The notes beneath the pieces are model-generated. The model was not told where the DNA came from and ran no database searches. It saw only the letters and a list, made by a program, of their open reading frames with translations. From Candidatus Aegiribacteria sp. MLS_C (GTDB lineage: Bacteria > Fermentibacterota > Fermentibacteria > Fermentibacterales > JCC-6): a stretch of 64,000 bases of DNA. The stretch covers positions 62,001 through 126,000 of the forward strand of contig LQBI01000035.1 in assembly GCA_002030045.1 (NCBI GenBank), read 5' to 3'. Made by a program: the position numbers and the translations under genes. This document shows positions 1 to 8,576 of this stretch, piece after piece. How positions within the stretch are numbered: position 1 is the stretch's first letter; each line of letters starts with the position of its first letter.

Positions 1-43
1 GAATAGGGGCATGAACTCGCCCTGGAAGTAATGTGGAGAGCAG

Positions 44-68
44 GCGCCTCCGGGAACACCGGGGGCGT
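44..68 (+). other. stem-loop upstream of the first operon
   Basis: Arms 44-53 and 59-68 can pair over 10 bp (two G-U pairs) around a 5-nt loop. No T-run follows, so it is not a clear intrinsic terminator. It lies 25 nt before the first start codon and just after a possible tail of an upstream gene: a short frame ends in TAA at 29-31. It may be a leader structure or a weak terminator of that gene. Confidence 0.3.
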
Positions 69-93
69 TCCCTCAGAGAGGTTAGGAGGGAAC

Positions 94-1317
94 ATGGAAC
101 GGATCTGGCTCCTGATACCGGTTCTGCTGATGTCGACCGCCGGACCGGCTGCGTCGGATACGGTCGGACCGCCTGGGACAGGGGTACCCGCGACGTTCGA
201 AGCGCCGGATGAGAGCGGTCCCCCGGAGGTAAGCAGAGCGGTGGACCTGCAGGCCTGCGACGTATCCAACGATGCCGGAGGCGCGGTGGACCTGACCTGG
301 CTCATGGAGACCGGGGGCGTGATCCCCGATTCTCTCGCGGTAATAAGAACGTCGCCTTCCGGTGAGGAGGAACGCATCGCGATCCTGGCCCCCGGGTCCA
401 TCATGTACCGTGACACAACAGCTTCCAACGGAGTGGAATACGAATACCGCATAGTATCGTTGATCCGCGGGGAGGAGGCCGCCTCCTCCGGGACTGCCGC
501 AGCCGCCGCCTCGGCGCAGTGGATCCACTCCGGAAGGATAGGCATGATGGTCATCCTCATCATCCTGGCGGGGGCTATCCTCTACTTCATTGATACGGGC
601 AAGAAGGGAAAGCAGCTCTACATCAGGGAGATCGCCGGTCTCGCCGCCGTGGACGATGCGGTGGGCAGGGCGACCGAGATGGGCAAGCCCGTCCTCTACA
701 TACCGGGCATAATGGACATGGACGATATTCAGACCATAGCCAGCATGGTCATACTGGGAAGGGTGGCCAGGAAGACCGCCGAGTACGGGTCCCCCCTCCT
801 GGTCCCCACCTGCAGGAGCGTTGTCATGAGCGTCTCACAGGAGGTGGTGAAGGAGGGATACCTCCAGGCCGGGAGGCCCGACGCATATAACAAGGAACAT
901 ATACAGTACCTGACCGACGACCAGTTCGGCTACGCCGCCGGAGTGGACGGAATAATGGTCCGGGAGAAACCCGCCGCCATCTTCCTCCTCGGGACCTTCT
1001 ACGCCGAGAGCCTGATACTGGCGGAGACCGGCAGGAGCGTGGGCGCCATACAGATATCCGGCACAGCAATGCCCAGCCAGATCCCGTTCTTCGTCGCAGC
1101 CTGCGACTACACGCTGATAGGAGAGGAACTCTTCGCCGCAAGCGCCTACCTTTCCAGGGAACCCAAGCTCCTGGGCAGCCTCAAGGGGCAGGATGCCGCG
1201 AAGCTGTTCTTCATAGTCCTGATAGTCCTCGGCGTGGTCGCCGCAACCATAGGCCAGTTCTGGCCCCCGCTCAACGGTATCGCGGAATTCCTCCGCGATA
1301 TCGTTACAGTGAACTAG
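94..1317 (+). CDS. DUF6754-like membrane-anchored protein
   Basis: Predicted exported protein of 407 aa, first gene of a four-gene membrane operon. ATG at 94 is preferred because AGGAGGG lies just upstream; an ATG at 31 lacks such a site. A signal peptide (residues about 1-20) is followed by a fibronectin-III-like stretch (about 55-125), a transmembrane helix (about 146-167), a conserved soluble domain with motifs EKPAAIFLLG, FYAESLILAETG, FFVAACDYTLIGEE and SAYLSREP, and a C-terminal helix (about 370-395). From memory the soluble part resembles DUF6754, known from Chloroflexota and others, whose function is unknown. Ten nt separate it from the next gene. The family name is recalled, not searched. 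Confidence 0.75.
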   Translation: MERIWLLIPVLLMSTAGPAASDTVGPPGTGVPATFEAPDESGPPEVSRAVDLQACDVSNDAGGAVDLTWLMETGGVIPDSLAVIRTSPSGEEERIAILAPGSIMYRDTTASNGVEYEYRIVSLIRGEEAASSGTAAAAASAQWIHSGRIGMMVILIILAGAILYFIDTGKKGKQLYIREIAGLAAVDDAVGRATEMGKPVLYIPGIMDMDDIQTIASMVILGRVARKTAEYGSPLLVPTCRSVVMSVSQEVVKEGYLQAGRPDAYNKEHIQYLTDDQFGYAAGVDGIMVREKPAAIFLLGTFYAESLILAETGRSVGAIQISGTAMPSQIPFFVAACDYTLIGEELFAASAYLSREPKLLGSLKGQDAAKLFFIVLIVLGVVAATIGQFWPPLNGIAEFLRDIVTVN

Positions 1318-1326
1318 GAGGCTGGC

Positions 1327-1950
1327 ATGAGACTGATGATCCCGCTGGCCATAACCTTCATAGCCGGCATGATAATGATCCTGAACTTCTTCATACCTCA
1401 TCAGCCCTTCGCCTTCCTCGGGGACAACCTCCAGGAGTGGTACATGATAGTGGCCTCCGGAGCGATCTTTCTGGGCGCCGCCAACCTGATGCACGTCCAC
1501 ATAAGGAAGATAAGGCTCAGGCTGAAGAACTGGGAATACAGCCCGGTGACAATCATCGGCTTCCTGGTGATGGTGGTCACGGGTCTCGTATACGGTGTGA
1601 CCGAGAACAGACCCTTCGACTACCTTTTCATGAACATGGTGGCTCCAATGGGCGCGACCATGTTCAGCCTGCTGGCCTTCTTCGTGGCCAGCGCTGCCTT
1701 CAGGGCGTTCAGGGCTTCCAACTGGAGGGCCACGCTGCTCCTCACCTCGGCCTTCCTGGTGATGCTGGGCCAGGTCCCCATCGGGGCCATGATCTGGGAC
1801 AAGATACCCCTGGCAAAGGTCTGGCTCATGTCCATACCCAACACGGCAGGCCAGAGGGCCGTCATGATAGGGGCCGCCATGGGCGTTGTTTCCACCTCCC
1901 TCCGAATGATCTTCGGCATCGAGCGGAGCTATCTCGGAGGTGCTGACTGA
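1327..1950 (+). CDS. polytopic membrane protein, unknown function
   Basis: A 207-aa integral membrane protein with about six hydrophobic helices and few loops. GGAGG, overlapping the stop of the previous gene, serves as ribosome binding site. The gene ends in TGA sharing its last base with the ATG of the next gene, so translation is probably coupled. The second helix region contains 'GAIFLGAANLMHVH' and is followed by a basic loop (HIRKIRLRLKN) that should face the cytoplasm. I do not recognise a family. Its place between two membrane-anchored soluble proteins suggests a channel or scaffold subunit of one complex, which is inference. Confidence 0.75.
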   Translation: MRLMIPLAITFIAGMIMILNFFIPHQPFAFLGDNLQEWYMIVASGAIFLGAANLMHVHIRKIRLRLKNWEYSPVTIIGFLVMVVTGLVYGVTENRPFDYLFMNMVAPMGATMFSLLAFFVASAAFRAFRASNWRATLLLTSAFLVMLGQVPIGAMIWDKIPLAKVWLMSIPNTAGQRAVMIGAAMGVVSTSLRMIFGIERSYLGGAD

Positions 1951-2789
1951 TGGCCGGCATATACGATAAGCTGAGCAACCTGGACAGGAGGATAATCTTC
2001 ATCCTCATTGCCCTGGCGGTGATAATACCCATCACCACGGACCTGGTCATACCCAATATCGTCGGGCAGGAGCCCAGCAGGGACCTCTTCGAGTTCGTGG
2101 ACTCCCTGCCCGAAGGCTCCATCGTGATAGTGAGCTTCGACTACGATCCCTCCACCATGCCGGAGCTGCAGCCCATGGCCGAAGCCATAGTGAGACACCT
2201 GTTCCGGGACGGGCACCGCATAATCGGGATGGCCCTCTGGCCCCAGGGAGCCTCCCTGGGCCAGGATGCCATGTCCGCCTTCGCCGACAGCCTGGGCAGG
2301 GCACAGTACGTCGACTGGGTCAATATGGGCTACAAGACAGGGGGAGCCGTGACCATAGCCCGTCTCGGCACCAGCATGAGGGCCGTCTTCCCCACCGACC
2401 GGGACAACGTTCCGTGGGACGACATACCCATGCTCCGGGGCGTGAACAACCTCGAGGACATAGACCTGGTCATCTCCCTCTCCGCCGGCGATCCCGGGAT
2501 CATACACTGGGTGATGATGGCGAAGGACCGCTACGGCACTCCGGTGGGCGGCGGGTGCACTGCGGTGAGCGCTCCCCAGCTCTACACCTACCTGCAGACC
2601 GACCAGATGGTGGGACTGCTGGGAGGCCTCAAGGGCGCCGCCGATTACGAGACCCTGGTGGGCCTCCTCGAGGGAGAGGCCACGAAGGGCATGTCGCCCC
2701 AGTCCGTTGCCCACATAGTGATCATGCTCTTCATAGTCATAGGCAACGTCACCTACTTCATGCAGAAGAAGAAGGGAGGTGCCAGATGA
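1950..2789 (+). CDS. membrane-anchored protein with large extracytoplasmic-type domain
   Basis: A 279-aa protein with one helix near the N-terminus (about residues 13-34), a soluble alpha/beta-looking domain of about 200 residues, and one helix at the C-terminus (about 250-270). The soluble part begins EGSIVIVSFDYDPSTMPEL, a strand-turn-helix start, and later has DLVISLSAGDPGIIHW and GGCTAVSAPQLYTY. I do not recognise the fold. The TM-domain-TM layout mirrors the first gene of the operon, so the two may be partners. It overlaps both neighbours by 1-4 nt, which indicates a coordinately made complex. Confidence 0.75.
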   Translation: MAGIYDKLSNLDRRIIFILIALAVIIPITTDLVIPNIVGQEPSRDLFEFVDSLPEGSIVIVSFDYDPSTMPELQPMAEAIVRHLFRDGHRIIGMALWPQGASLGQDAMSAFADSLGRAQYVDWVNMGYKTGGAVTIARLGTSMRAVFPTDRDNVPWDDIPMLRGVNNLEDIDLVISLSAGDPGIIHWVMMAKDRYGTPVGGGCTAVSAPQLYTYLQTDQMVGLLGGLKGAADYETLVGLLEGEATKGMSPQSVAHIVIMLFIVIGNVTYFMQKKKGGAR

Positions 2790-3439
2790 ACTGGGATATG
2801 GTCGGGATCTGGCTGGGGGCGCTGACCACCCTGTTCCTCTACAGCTTCCTCTACAGGGACAACCCCTTCTACAAGTTCGCCGAGCACCTCTTCGTGGGGA
2901 TGAGCGCCGGCTACTGGCTGATCTACAGCGTCTTCAACGTCCTGATACCCAACTGGTGGGACAGGATGCTCCCCGAGGGCGGAGGCTTCCAATGGGTATG
3001 GCTCATTCCCGGGGTCTTCGCGGTGTTCATGCTGGCCAGGATGGTGCCAAAGATAGCGGGACTGTCCAGGTTCGCGCTGGCGATGATAGTCGGCACCGGC
3101 GCCGGGCTGAACATGGTGACCTTCTTCCAGTCCAACGCCCTGGCGCAGGTGAAGGGTACCATCTTCTCCGTGGCCACAGGAGGAGTGTGGAGCGTGTTCA
3201 GCAGCCTGGTGCTCGTTGTAGGCGTGGTGAGCGGCCTGGTCTACTTCTTCTTCTCCAAGGCCCACACCGGTATGACGGGCCGCACCGCCAGCGTCGGAAT
3301 AACAATCCTGATGGTAGCATTCGGCGCCAGTTTCGGGTACACGATAATGGCCAGAATAAGCCTGCTGGTGGGAAGGGTCACCTTCCTCCTGGAGGACTGG
3401 CTGCCCACCATTCCAAGGCTGTTCGGTATAGGTGGGTGA
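2786..3439 (+). CDS. polytopic membrane protein, unknown function
   Basis: A 217-aa protein with about six hydrophobic helices. The ATG overlaps the stop of the preceding gene (ATGA), with AAGGGAGG as ribosome binding site, so this is the coupled fourth gene of the operon. It opens with MNWDMVGIWLGALTTLFLYS and carries aromatic-rich loops (YRDNPFYKFAEHLFVG, NWWDRM). The conserved-looking 'DNPFYKFAEHLFVG' resembles a recurrent family signature in DUF6754-type loci as I recall them. No transport or enzyme motif is visible. Function unknown. Confidence 0.72.
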   Translation: MNWDMVGIWLGALTTLFLYSFLYRDNPFYKFAEHLFVGMSAGYWLIYSVFNVLIPNWWDRMLPEGGGFQWVWLIPGVFAVFMLARMVPKIAGLSRFALAMIVGTGAGLNMVTFFQSNALAQVKGTIFSVATGGVWSVFSSLVLVVGVVSGLVYFFFSKAHTGMTGRTASVGITILMVAFGASFGYTIMARISLLVGRVTFLLEDWLPTIPRLFGIGG

Positions 3440-3458
3440 GGCCCTTCCGGGGGCCGGC

Positions 3459-3487
3459 TTGACGCGGACGGAGGCCGTTCGTATGGT
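3459..3487 (+). promoter_or_regulatory. candidate sigma-70-like promoter for the TonB receptor operon
   Basis: TTGACG at 3459-3464 and TATGGT at 3482-3487 are separated by 17 nt. The -35 matches consensus at five positions and the -10 at four. The implied leader is about 190 nt long. It contains a small inverted repeat, AGTTC-N6-GAACT at 3520-3535, which could be an operator or hairpin. Nothing else is visible between 3440 and 3682. Confidence 0.35.
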
Positions 3488-3682
3488 CTGTTCGGACGGT
3501 ATGAAACGTGTTTTGGAGGAGTTCTGACAGGAACTGTATCAACTGTAACAAGGTTTTGAAGGGTAAGTATTTACACGGTAAGGAAGCAAGCACGGGGGAG
3601 GTGTAAAGAAAAGTCTGTTTCCACACCGTGAAGGGTTTTGGTCCGCGCCAGGAGGCGCGGATAGAGGAAAGGAGCTACAGCG

Positions 3683-6448
3683 GTGCGTAGAAAATCGATG
3701 CTACTGTCTTTTGCACTTGTGCTGTTCGTGGCTCTGTCAGCGACGGCCGGCACCACCGGCAAGATAGCCGGTAGGGTTACCGATACCTCCGGAAATCCCC
3801 TCATAGGTGCCACCGTTTTGGTCGTGGGTACTTCCTACGGCGCTATGACGGACGCTAACGGAGAGTATTTCATCATCAACCTTCAGCCCGGCGAGTACTC
3901 CGTCGAGGCCAGAATGGTTGGTATGAGCGCGCAGACAGCAGAGGGTGTCATGGTCATAGTAGACCAGACGACTCCCATGGACTTCACTCTGGACCCGACC
4001 GCCGTGGGTGAGACCTTCATCCAGGTGACCGACTCCAGGGGGCTCATCATGATGGACGCCACCGAGTCGTTCCATGTCGTTGGCCGCGAGGACATCAAGA
4101 CGATGCCCGTCGCCGGCATAGCCGACGTGGTCAACAGGCAGGCCGGCGCCATCAGCCGCGGCGGACTGCACATGCGTGGAGGCCGCAGCGGTGAGGTCAC
4201 CTACATGATCGACGGTGTCGCCCAGATCGACCCCACCTCCAGGAGCTTCACAAGCGCTGTTCCCATGTCCGGTGTTGCCGAGACCGCAATCATAAGCGGC
4301 GGCTTCGGAGCCGAGTACGGCAACGCCCAGTCCGGTGTGGTCAACATCGTCACCCGCGAGGGCGGCAGCAGGTACACCGGCTCCCTGGACTGGAACGGCA
4401 ACGACTTCCAGACCATCGGCCTGGCCGACGACTGGCACTGGGGCGGCATCGATCCTGACGATATCAATCCCGCAGATCCGGAGGATCCCTTCCCATGGAG
4501 ATGGGCCAACGTAGGGCCCTTCGCCGAGGCCAGGTTCAACATGGAAAGTACCCTGGGCGGACCGGAGCCCTTCACCAGCTACCTGCTGCCCGCGATCGGT
4601 CTGGACATCCCCGGTGACATGAACATGTTCTTCTCCGGAGAGTTCCTTCAGACCGGCGGCGGAATGGACGGCAGGTACGGCTACGGCTTCAACGACTGGG
4701 TCGAGAGGTGGACGGGCAACCTGAAGCTGACCTACAAGCCGAACGCCAAGACCAAGATCAACCTGACCGGCTATTACATGGACGAGCAGTACGGTTACGG
4801 CCCCTGGGACTGGAGCAGGTACGAATTCCCCTATATCCTTGAGGGAGATACGCTGGCCCCCGGCCAGAGCATCCTCTACGGCTGCCCCACAATCTTCAGG
4901 GAGAACTACAGCCTCGGCGCCGGACTCACCCAGACCCTCAGCGACGCCACCTTCATGGAGATAAGGCTGAACCAGTACCAGACCGACATGACCTACAGGA
5001 TCTACAACGATCCCGACGATACCACCACCACCACCGAGTTCTACGGTGAGGACTTCACCTGGGACGACTGGCAGAACGTCACCCCTACCAGGCTGGTGGA
5101 CTACGACAGTTTCTACCGCTCGGGCAGGCACCGTTCGTCCTGGGCCGAGACCAGGAGCACCATCGCCACCTTCAGGACCGACGTCACCAGCCAGGTAAAC
5201 CAGCAGCACCAGCTGAAGGCCGGTATCGAGGCCAGCTACTACGACGTGTTCGACTACTACATCGACACCGCCTCCGGAGGCAACATCTACGCCGGAAGGT
5301 ACCACGTGTTCCCCAACGCAGGTGCGGCCTACATCCAGGACAAGATGGAGTACAGGGGCATGATCGTTAACGCCGGTCTCCGCTTCGACTACTTCGATGC
5401 GAACTTCGACGAGTACCCGGCGGACATCAACGATCCCATCAACCCCGGTACCCAGCCCGGTGACCCGGACCACATCAAGGAGCCGGTGGAAGTCCCCATC
5501 AAGTACCACCTGAGCCCCAGGGTGGGATTCTCCCATCCCATCACCGAGCGCGACGTGCTTCACTTCACTTACGGCCACTACTTCCAGACACCCACCTTCG
5601 ACCGTATGTTCAGCGGTTCCGACTACGACCTCTCCGGAGCCTTCCCGATCGTCGGCAATCCCGACCTCAACCCCGAGGAGACCATCTCCTACCAGGTCGG
5701 CGTGAAGCACCAGTTCGACGACGTCACAATGGTGGACGTCACCGGCTACTACAAGGACATCACGGGTCTCGTCGACATGCAGAACAACTTCTACTCGGCT
5801 GTCGATGCCTACGACCTCTACGTCAACGGGGACTACGGCAACGTGAGGGGTATGGAGATCAGCCTGGTCAGGCGTCCCAGCGACTTCTGGTCAGGAAGCC
5901 TCAACTACACCTACTCCGTCGCCAACGGCAAGAGTTCCAGCGCCACCCAGAACTACACCTACGTATGGGCCGGCTGGATCATCCCCAAGAAGGAATCCCC
6001 GCTGGACTGGGACCAGAGGCACACTGTCAACGCGGAACTCGACTTCCGCATCCCTCAGGGCGAAGGTCCCAGGATCGGAGACACTCCATTCCTCGAAGGA
6101 TTCGGAGTACACCTCTCCTGGAACTACGGCAGCGGATTCCCCTACAGCCCCTCGGGCCAGGGAACCGCTCAGCCCCTGATAAACAGCGAGAGGTATCCAT
6201 GGACCATGGAAACCACCCTCAAGGTCAACAAGACCTTCTGGATCGGTGGAGTGACCATGGATGCCTACTGCCAGGTGAACAACCTGTTCAACAGGCAGAA
6301 CATCAACACCATAGCTGACATAGCCTGGTACGATGCCGACCTGAACGGCGACGGGGAGCCCGACCACGATCCCACTGGATCGCAGGACAATCCGTACGTC
6401 TTCAGCCGGCCTCGTATGATAAGGTTCGGCCTGGGAGTGGAGTGGTAG
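3683..6448 (+). CDS. TonB-dependent outer-membrane receptor
   Basis: A 921-aa outer-membrane transporter. GTG at 3683 follows AAAGGAG with about 8-nt spacing. Signal peptide (1-23), then a carboxypeptidase-regulatory-like beta-sandwich (about 24-108; GKIAGRVTDTSGNPLIGA, the usual N-terminal extension in FCB receptors). A plug follows (about 125-235, with GGLHMRGGRSGEVTYMIDG and SGVVNIVTREGG). The rest is a long beta-barrel rich in Tyr, Asp and aromatic strand ends, closing with an aromatic residue (GLGVEW). It would import a ligand using energy from the ExbB/ExbD/TonB genes directly downstream. Substrate is not apparent; no TonB box is obvious. A 9-bp hairpin separates it from exbB. Confidence 0.93.
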   Translation: MRRKSMLLSFALVLFVALSATAGTTGKIAGRVTDTSGNPLIGATVLVVGTSYGAMTDANGEYFIINLQPGEYSVEARMVGMSAQTAEGVMVIVDQTTPMDFTLDPTAVGETFIQVTDSRGLIMMDATESFHVVGREDIKTMPVAGIADVVNRQAGAISRGGLHMRGGRSGEVTYMIDGVAQIDPTSRSFTSAVPMSGVAETAIISGGFGAEYGNAQSGVVNIVTREGGSRYTGSLDWNGNDFQTIGLADDWHWGGIDPDDINPADPEDPFPWRWANVGPFAEARFNMESTLGGPEPFTSYLLPAIGLDIPGDMNMFFSGEFLQTGGGMDGRYGYGFNDWVERWTGNLKLTYKPNAKTKINLTGYYMDEQYGYGPWDWSRYEFPYILEGDTLAPGQSILYGCPTIFRENYSLGAGLTQTLSDATFMEIRLNQYQTDMTYRIYNDPDDTTTTTEFYGEDFTWDDWQNVTPTRLVDYDSFYRSGRHRSSWAETRSTIATFRTDVTSQVNQQHQLKAGIEASYYDVFDYYIDTASGGNIYAGRYHVFPNAGAAYIQDKMEYRGMIVNAGLRFDYFDANFDEYPADINDPINPGTQPGDPDHIKEPVEVPIKYHLSPRVGFSHPITERDVLHFTYGHYFQTPTFDRMFSGSDYDLSGAFPIVGNPDLNPEETISYQVGVKHQFDDVTMVDVTGYYKDITGLVDMQNNFYSAVDAYDLYVNGDYGNVRGMEISLVRRPSDFWSGSLNYTYSVANGKSSSATQNYTYVWAGWIIPKKESPLDWDQRHTVNAELDFRIPQGEGPRIGDTPFLEGFGVHLSWNYGSGFPYSPSGQGTAQPLINSERYPWTMETTLKVNKTFWIGGVTMDAYCQVNNLFNRQNINTIADIAWYDADLNGDGEPDHDPTGSQDNPYVFSRPRMIRFGLGVEW

Positions 6449-6462
6449 TCTAAAATCCTTGG

Positions 6463-6498
6463 CGTCCGGCACTCGTGTACGCACGCGGATGCCGGACG
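6463..6498 (+). other. intercistronic stem-loop between receptor and exbB
   Basis: CGTCCGGCA (6463-6471) and TGCCGGACG (6490-6498) form a perfect 9-bp stem with an 18-nt loop. No T-run follows; the exbB ribosome binding site (GAAGGAG) begins a few bases later. It is more likely an mRNA stabiliser, processing site or partial attenuator than a full terminator. Confidence 0.5.
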
Positions 6499-6519
6499 TT
6501 GAAGAAGGAGTGGTAATAG

Positions 6520-7347
6520 ATGCGAAAATTCCTGCTACTGTTCCTCGTGGTTGCGTCCGTCCTGTGGGCGCAGCCTGAGGAACCCGGTTCCGGTGAACCC
6601 GCGGACACCGAACAGCCCGCGGAGGTAACGGAGGAGCAGACCGGACAGGCGGAGGAGACAGGCGGCGATACAGCCGGCGCTCCCGAGGGCGAAGAGGTTG
6701 AACGAGCGCAGAGCGCCAGCATGGACCTGATAGACCTGTTCATAGCCGGCGGCATCTTCATGTGGCCTCTTCTCATAGCCCTGCTTATCGGTCTTGCGGT
6801 GACGATAGAGAGGTTCATCACCTACAAGAGGGTCAGGATCGACGTAGGACCCTTCCTGGAGAAGATGGGCGGCTTCATTCGAAAGGGTGACGTCGGCGGA
6901 GCCGAGGAGCTCTGCGAGAGGACCAGGGGTCCTGTGGCCGCCATCATGCACGCAGGGCTGCTCCGTCACGACAAGGGGCTCGAGGCCGTTGAGAAAGCGG
7001 TCGAGAGCGCCGGTGGAATAGAGATGGCGTACCTTGAGAAGGGTATCGTCGTCCTGGCGTCAGTCTCGAGCATAGCCCCGATGCTGGGCTTCCTCGGCAC
7101 GGTTTCCGGCATGATCAGGGCCTTCGGCGAGATCGCGGCGGCGAAGAACGTGGAGGCCAGCCTTGTGGCCGGCGGTATTCAGGAAGCACTGATAACCACC
7201 GCCACGGGTCTCACCATAGCGATACCGATCCAGATGGCCCACAACTACTTCATATCCAGGATCGGAAGGTTCGTGCTAGATATGGAAGAGGCCAGCATCT
7301 TCCTTGTGGATACGCTGGCCGAGATGGAGCACCTGAAGCAGCTTTAA
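6520..7347 (+). CDS. exbB: MotA/TolQ/ExbB proton channel family protein
   Basis: A 275-aa inner-membrane proton-channel subunit that powers TonB. The N-terminus is a signal-like helix (1-17, ending LWAQ). A strongly acidic, Glu/Pro/Gly-rich segment follows (about 18-66), then a first core helix (FMWPLLIALLIGLAVTIERF, about 73-92). The ExbB core carries LGFLGTVSGMIRAF (about 189-202) and the pair of C-terminal helices (GGIQEALITTATGLTIAIP). The signal peptide plus periplasmic acidic extension is also known in some ExbB proteins of Gram-negative bacteria. Nine nt separate it from exbD1. It should act with the two ExbDs and TonB that follow. Confidence 0.93.
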   Translation: MRKFLLLFLVVASVLWAQPEEPGSGEPADTEQPAEVTEEQTGQAEETGGDTAGAPEGEEVERAQSASMDLIDLFIAGGIFMWPLLIALLIGLAVTIERFITYKRVRIDVGPFLEKMGGFIRKGDVGGAEELCERTRGPVAAIMHAGLLRHDKGLEAVEKAVESAGGIEMAYLEKGIVVLASVSSIAPMLGFLGTVSGMIRAFGEIAAAKNVEASLVAGGIQEALITTATGLTIAIPIQMAHNYFISRIGRFVLDMEEASIFLVDTLAEMEHLKQL

Positions 7348-7356
7348 GGAGCATGG

Positions 7357-8103
7357 ATGCGGATACGTAACAGACCGAGAGCAAGCGGGGCCATCCCCGA
7401 CGCCTCAATGTCCGACATTGCGTTCCTGCTGCTGATATTCTTCCTGGTGACCACTACTTTCGAGGTCCAGAAGGGCATCTCCTACAAGCTCCCCAAGAAG
7501 CCCGACGAGCAGACCGAGGAAGTGGTGATCGACGAGGCTAACAGGCTGGTGATGACCATCAAGCAGTGGGGGGCCCACGAGTACGTGGCGCTGATAGACC
7601 AGGCGCCGACCGGGGGACCTCTGCAGCGCGCGAGGGCCGGAGAGGACGTGAGTCTTCAGGATTCGACCCTGCAGAATGGCATCAGGACCCTTGCGGCGGA
7701 GAGGGCCGAGGCCGTCTCAGCCGTGGAGGACAGGCTGCTGAACAACCTGGAAGTGGCAAAGGGCCTGCCCGCGGGGACCTTCGGTTCCCTCGAGACGGCC
7801 ATCACCGCGGAGAACCTGGTGCCCATGGTGCGCCCCGGTATAATCCGGAGGCTCATGGGGACCGGAACGCCCGTTGAGGAGAGCGGTATCTTCGGAGAGA
7901 TAGCCTTCGGCGATACACTTGTTCTCTCCGACGCGAGGCAGGGAGAGATAGCCTCGGCGGTGAGGGAGAGCGAACTGGTGGTCATTCTCAAGTTCTTCCC
8001 TGACTGTGATTACGAGGGCATGGTGCATGCCCTCGACCTGCTGCGGATGAACGGTGTCAGCAGGACGGGCATCACGATCCAGGAGAGGCTTGGAGGTGCA
8101 TGA
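7357..8103 (+). CDS. exbD: ExbD/TolR biopolymer transporter, long form
   Basis: A 248-aa ExbD/TolR subunit. The single helix contains the hallmark Asp (DASMSDIAFLLLIFFLVTTTF, first residue about 17; split motif DIAFLLLIFF) that carries protons with ExbB. The C-terminal periplasmic part (about 195-245, ESELVVILKFFPDCDYEGMVHALDLLRMNGV) is the usual TolR-type fold. Between them is an insertion of about 100 residues with helical, charged character. Common ExbDs are about 130-150 aa, so this is an enlarged paralog. Its last base overlaps the start of the second exbD. Confidence 0.9.
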   Translation: MRIRNRPRASGAIPDASMSDIAFLLLIFFLVTTTFEVQKGISYKLPKKPDEQTEEVVIDEANRLVMTIKQWGAHEYVALIDQAPTGGPLQRARAGEDVSLQDSTLQNGIRTLAAERAEAVSAVEDRLLNNLEVAKGLPAGTFGSLETAITAENLVPMVRPGIIRRLMGTGTPVEESGIFGEIAFGDTLVLSDARQGEIASAVRESELVVILKFFPDCDYEGMVHALDLLRMNGVSRTGITIQERLGGA

Positions 8104-8564
8104 TGAAGTTCAAGAGCAGAATGAAGGTAGGCAGCACCATATTCACCGGCACAATGGCGGATATCGTGTTCCTTCTCCTTGTCTTCTTCATGTCGACCAC
8201 GCTCTTCAAGGAGGAGGGGGGCCTCAGGGTCCGCTTCCCCCAGGCGCATCCGGAGATCATGAGCGAGCTGGGCAAGCAGTTCCTTACGGTGAACGTGTGG
8301 ATAAAGCAGGTGGAACCGGGGAACGACGACAGCGAGCTGGTGGCCCGAATAGGCGACTACGACATGCCCATAGACCAGGTACCGGAGCAGCTGAACCGCC
8401 TCAGCAACAAGTTCTGGAGAGAACAGAACAAGAGGCTGGATGTGGTGGTCCTCAACGTGGACACCAGGGTCCCTATGGAAGATATGGTGGACCTCTTCAA
8501 CTCAATGCGCTTCGAGGAAATCTACAGCATCCAGTTCAACGCCGAAGAGCGCGGGCAGTTCTGA
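8103..8564 (+). CDS. exbD: ExbD/TolR biopolymer transporter, standard form
   Basis: A 153-aa second ExbD. Two adjacent ATGs exist (8100, 8103); GGAGG at 8092-8096 gives better spacing to 8103. The helix carries MADIVFLLLVFFMSTTLF with the expected Asp, followed by a periplasmic domain (DVVVLNVDTRVPMEDMVDLFNSM). The gene overlaps exbD1 by one base. Two unlike ExbDs beside one ExbB suggest a heteromeric stator, as seen in several FCB bacteria. Confidence 0.92.
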   Translation: MKFKSRMKVGSTIFTGTMADIVFLLLVFFMSTTLFKEEGGLRVRFPQAHPEIMSELGKQFLTVNVWIKQVEPGNDDSELVARIGDYDMPIDQVPEQLNRLSNKFWREQNKRLDVVVLNVDTRVPMEDMVDLFNSMRFEEIYSIQFNAEERGQF

Positions 8565-8576
8565 TGGGAGGAGAGA

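Noticed and set aside
3737-5710. Long antisense open frame (about 657 codons) opposite the TonB receptor
   Set aside because: It mirrors the receptor's codon pattern, has no ribosome binding site and no recognisable protein features; it is a shadow of a long G+C-rich gene.
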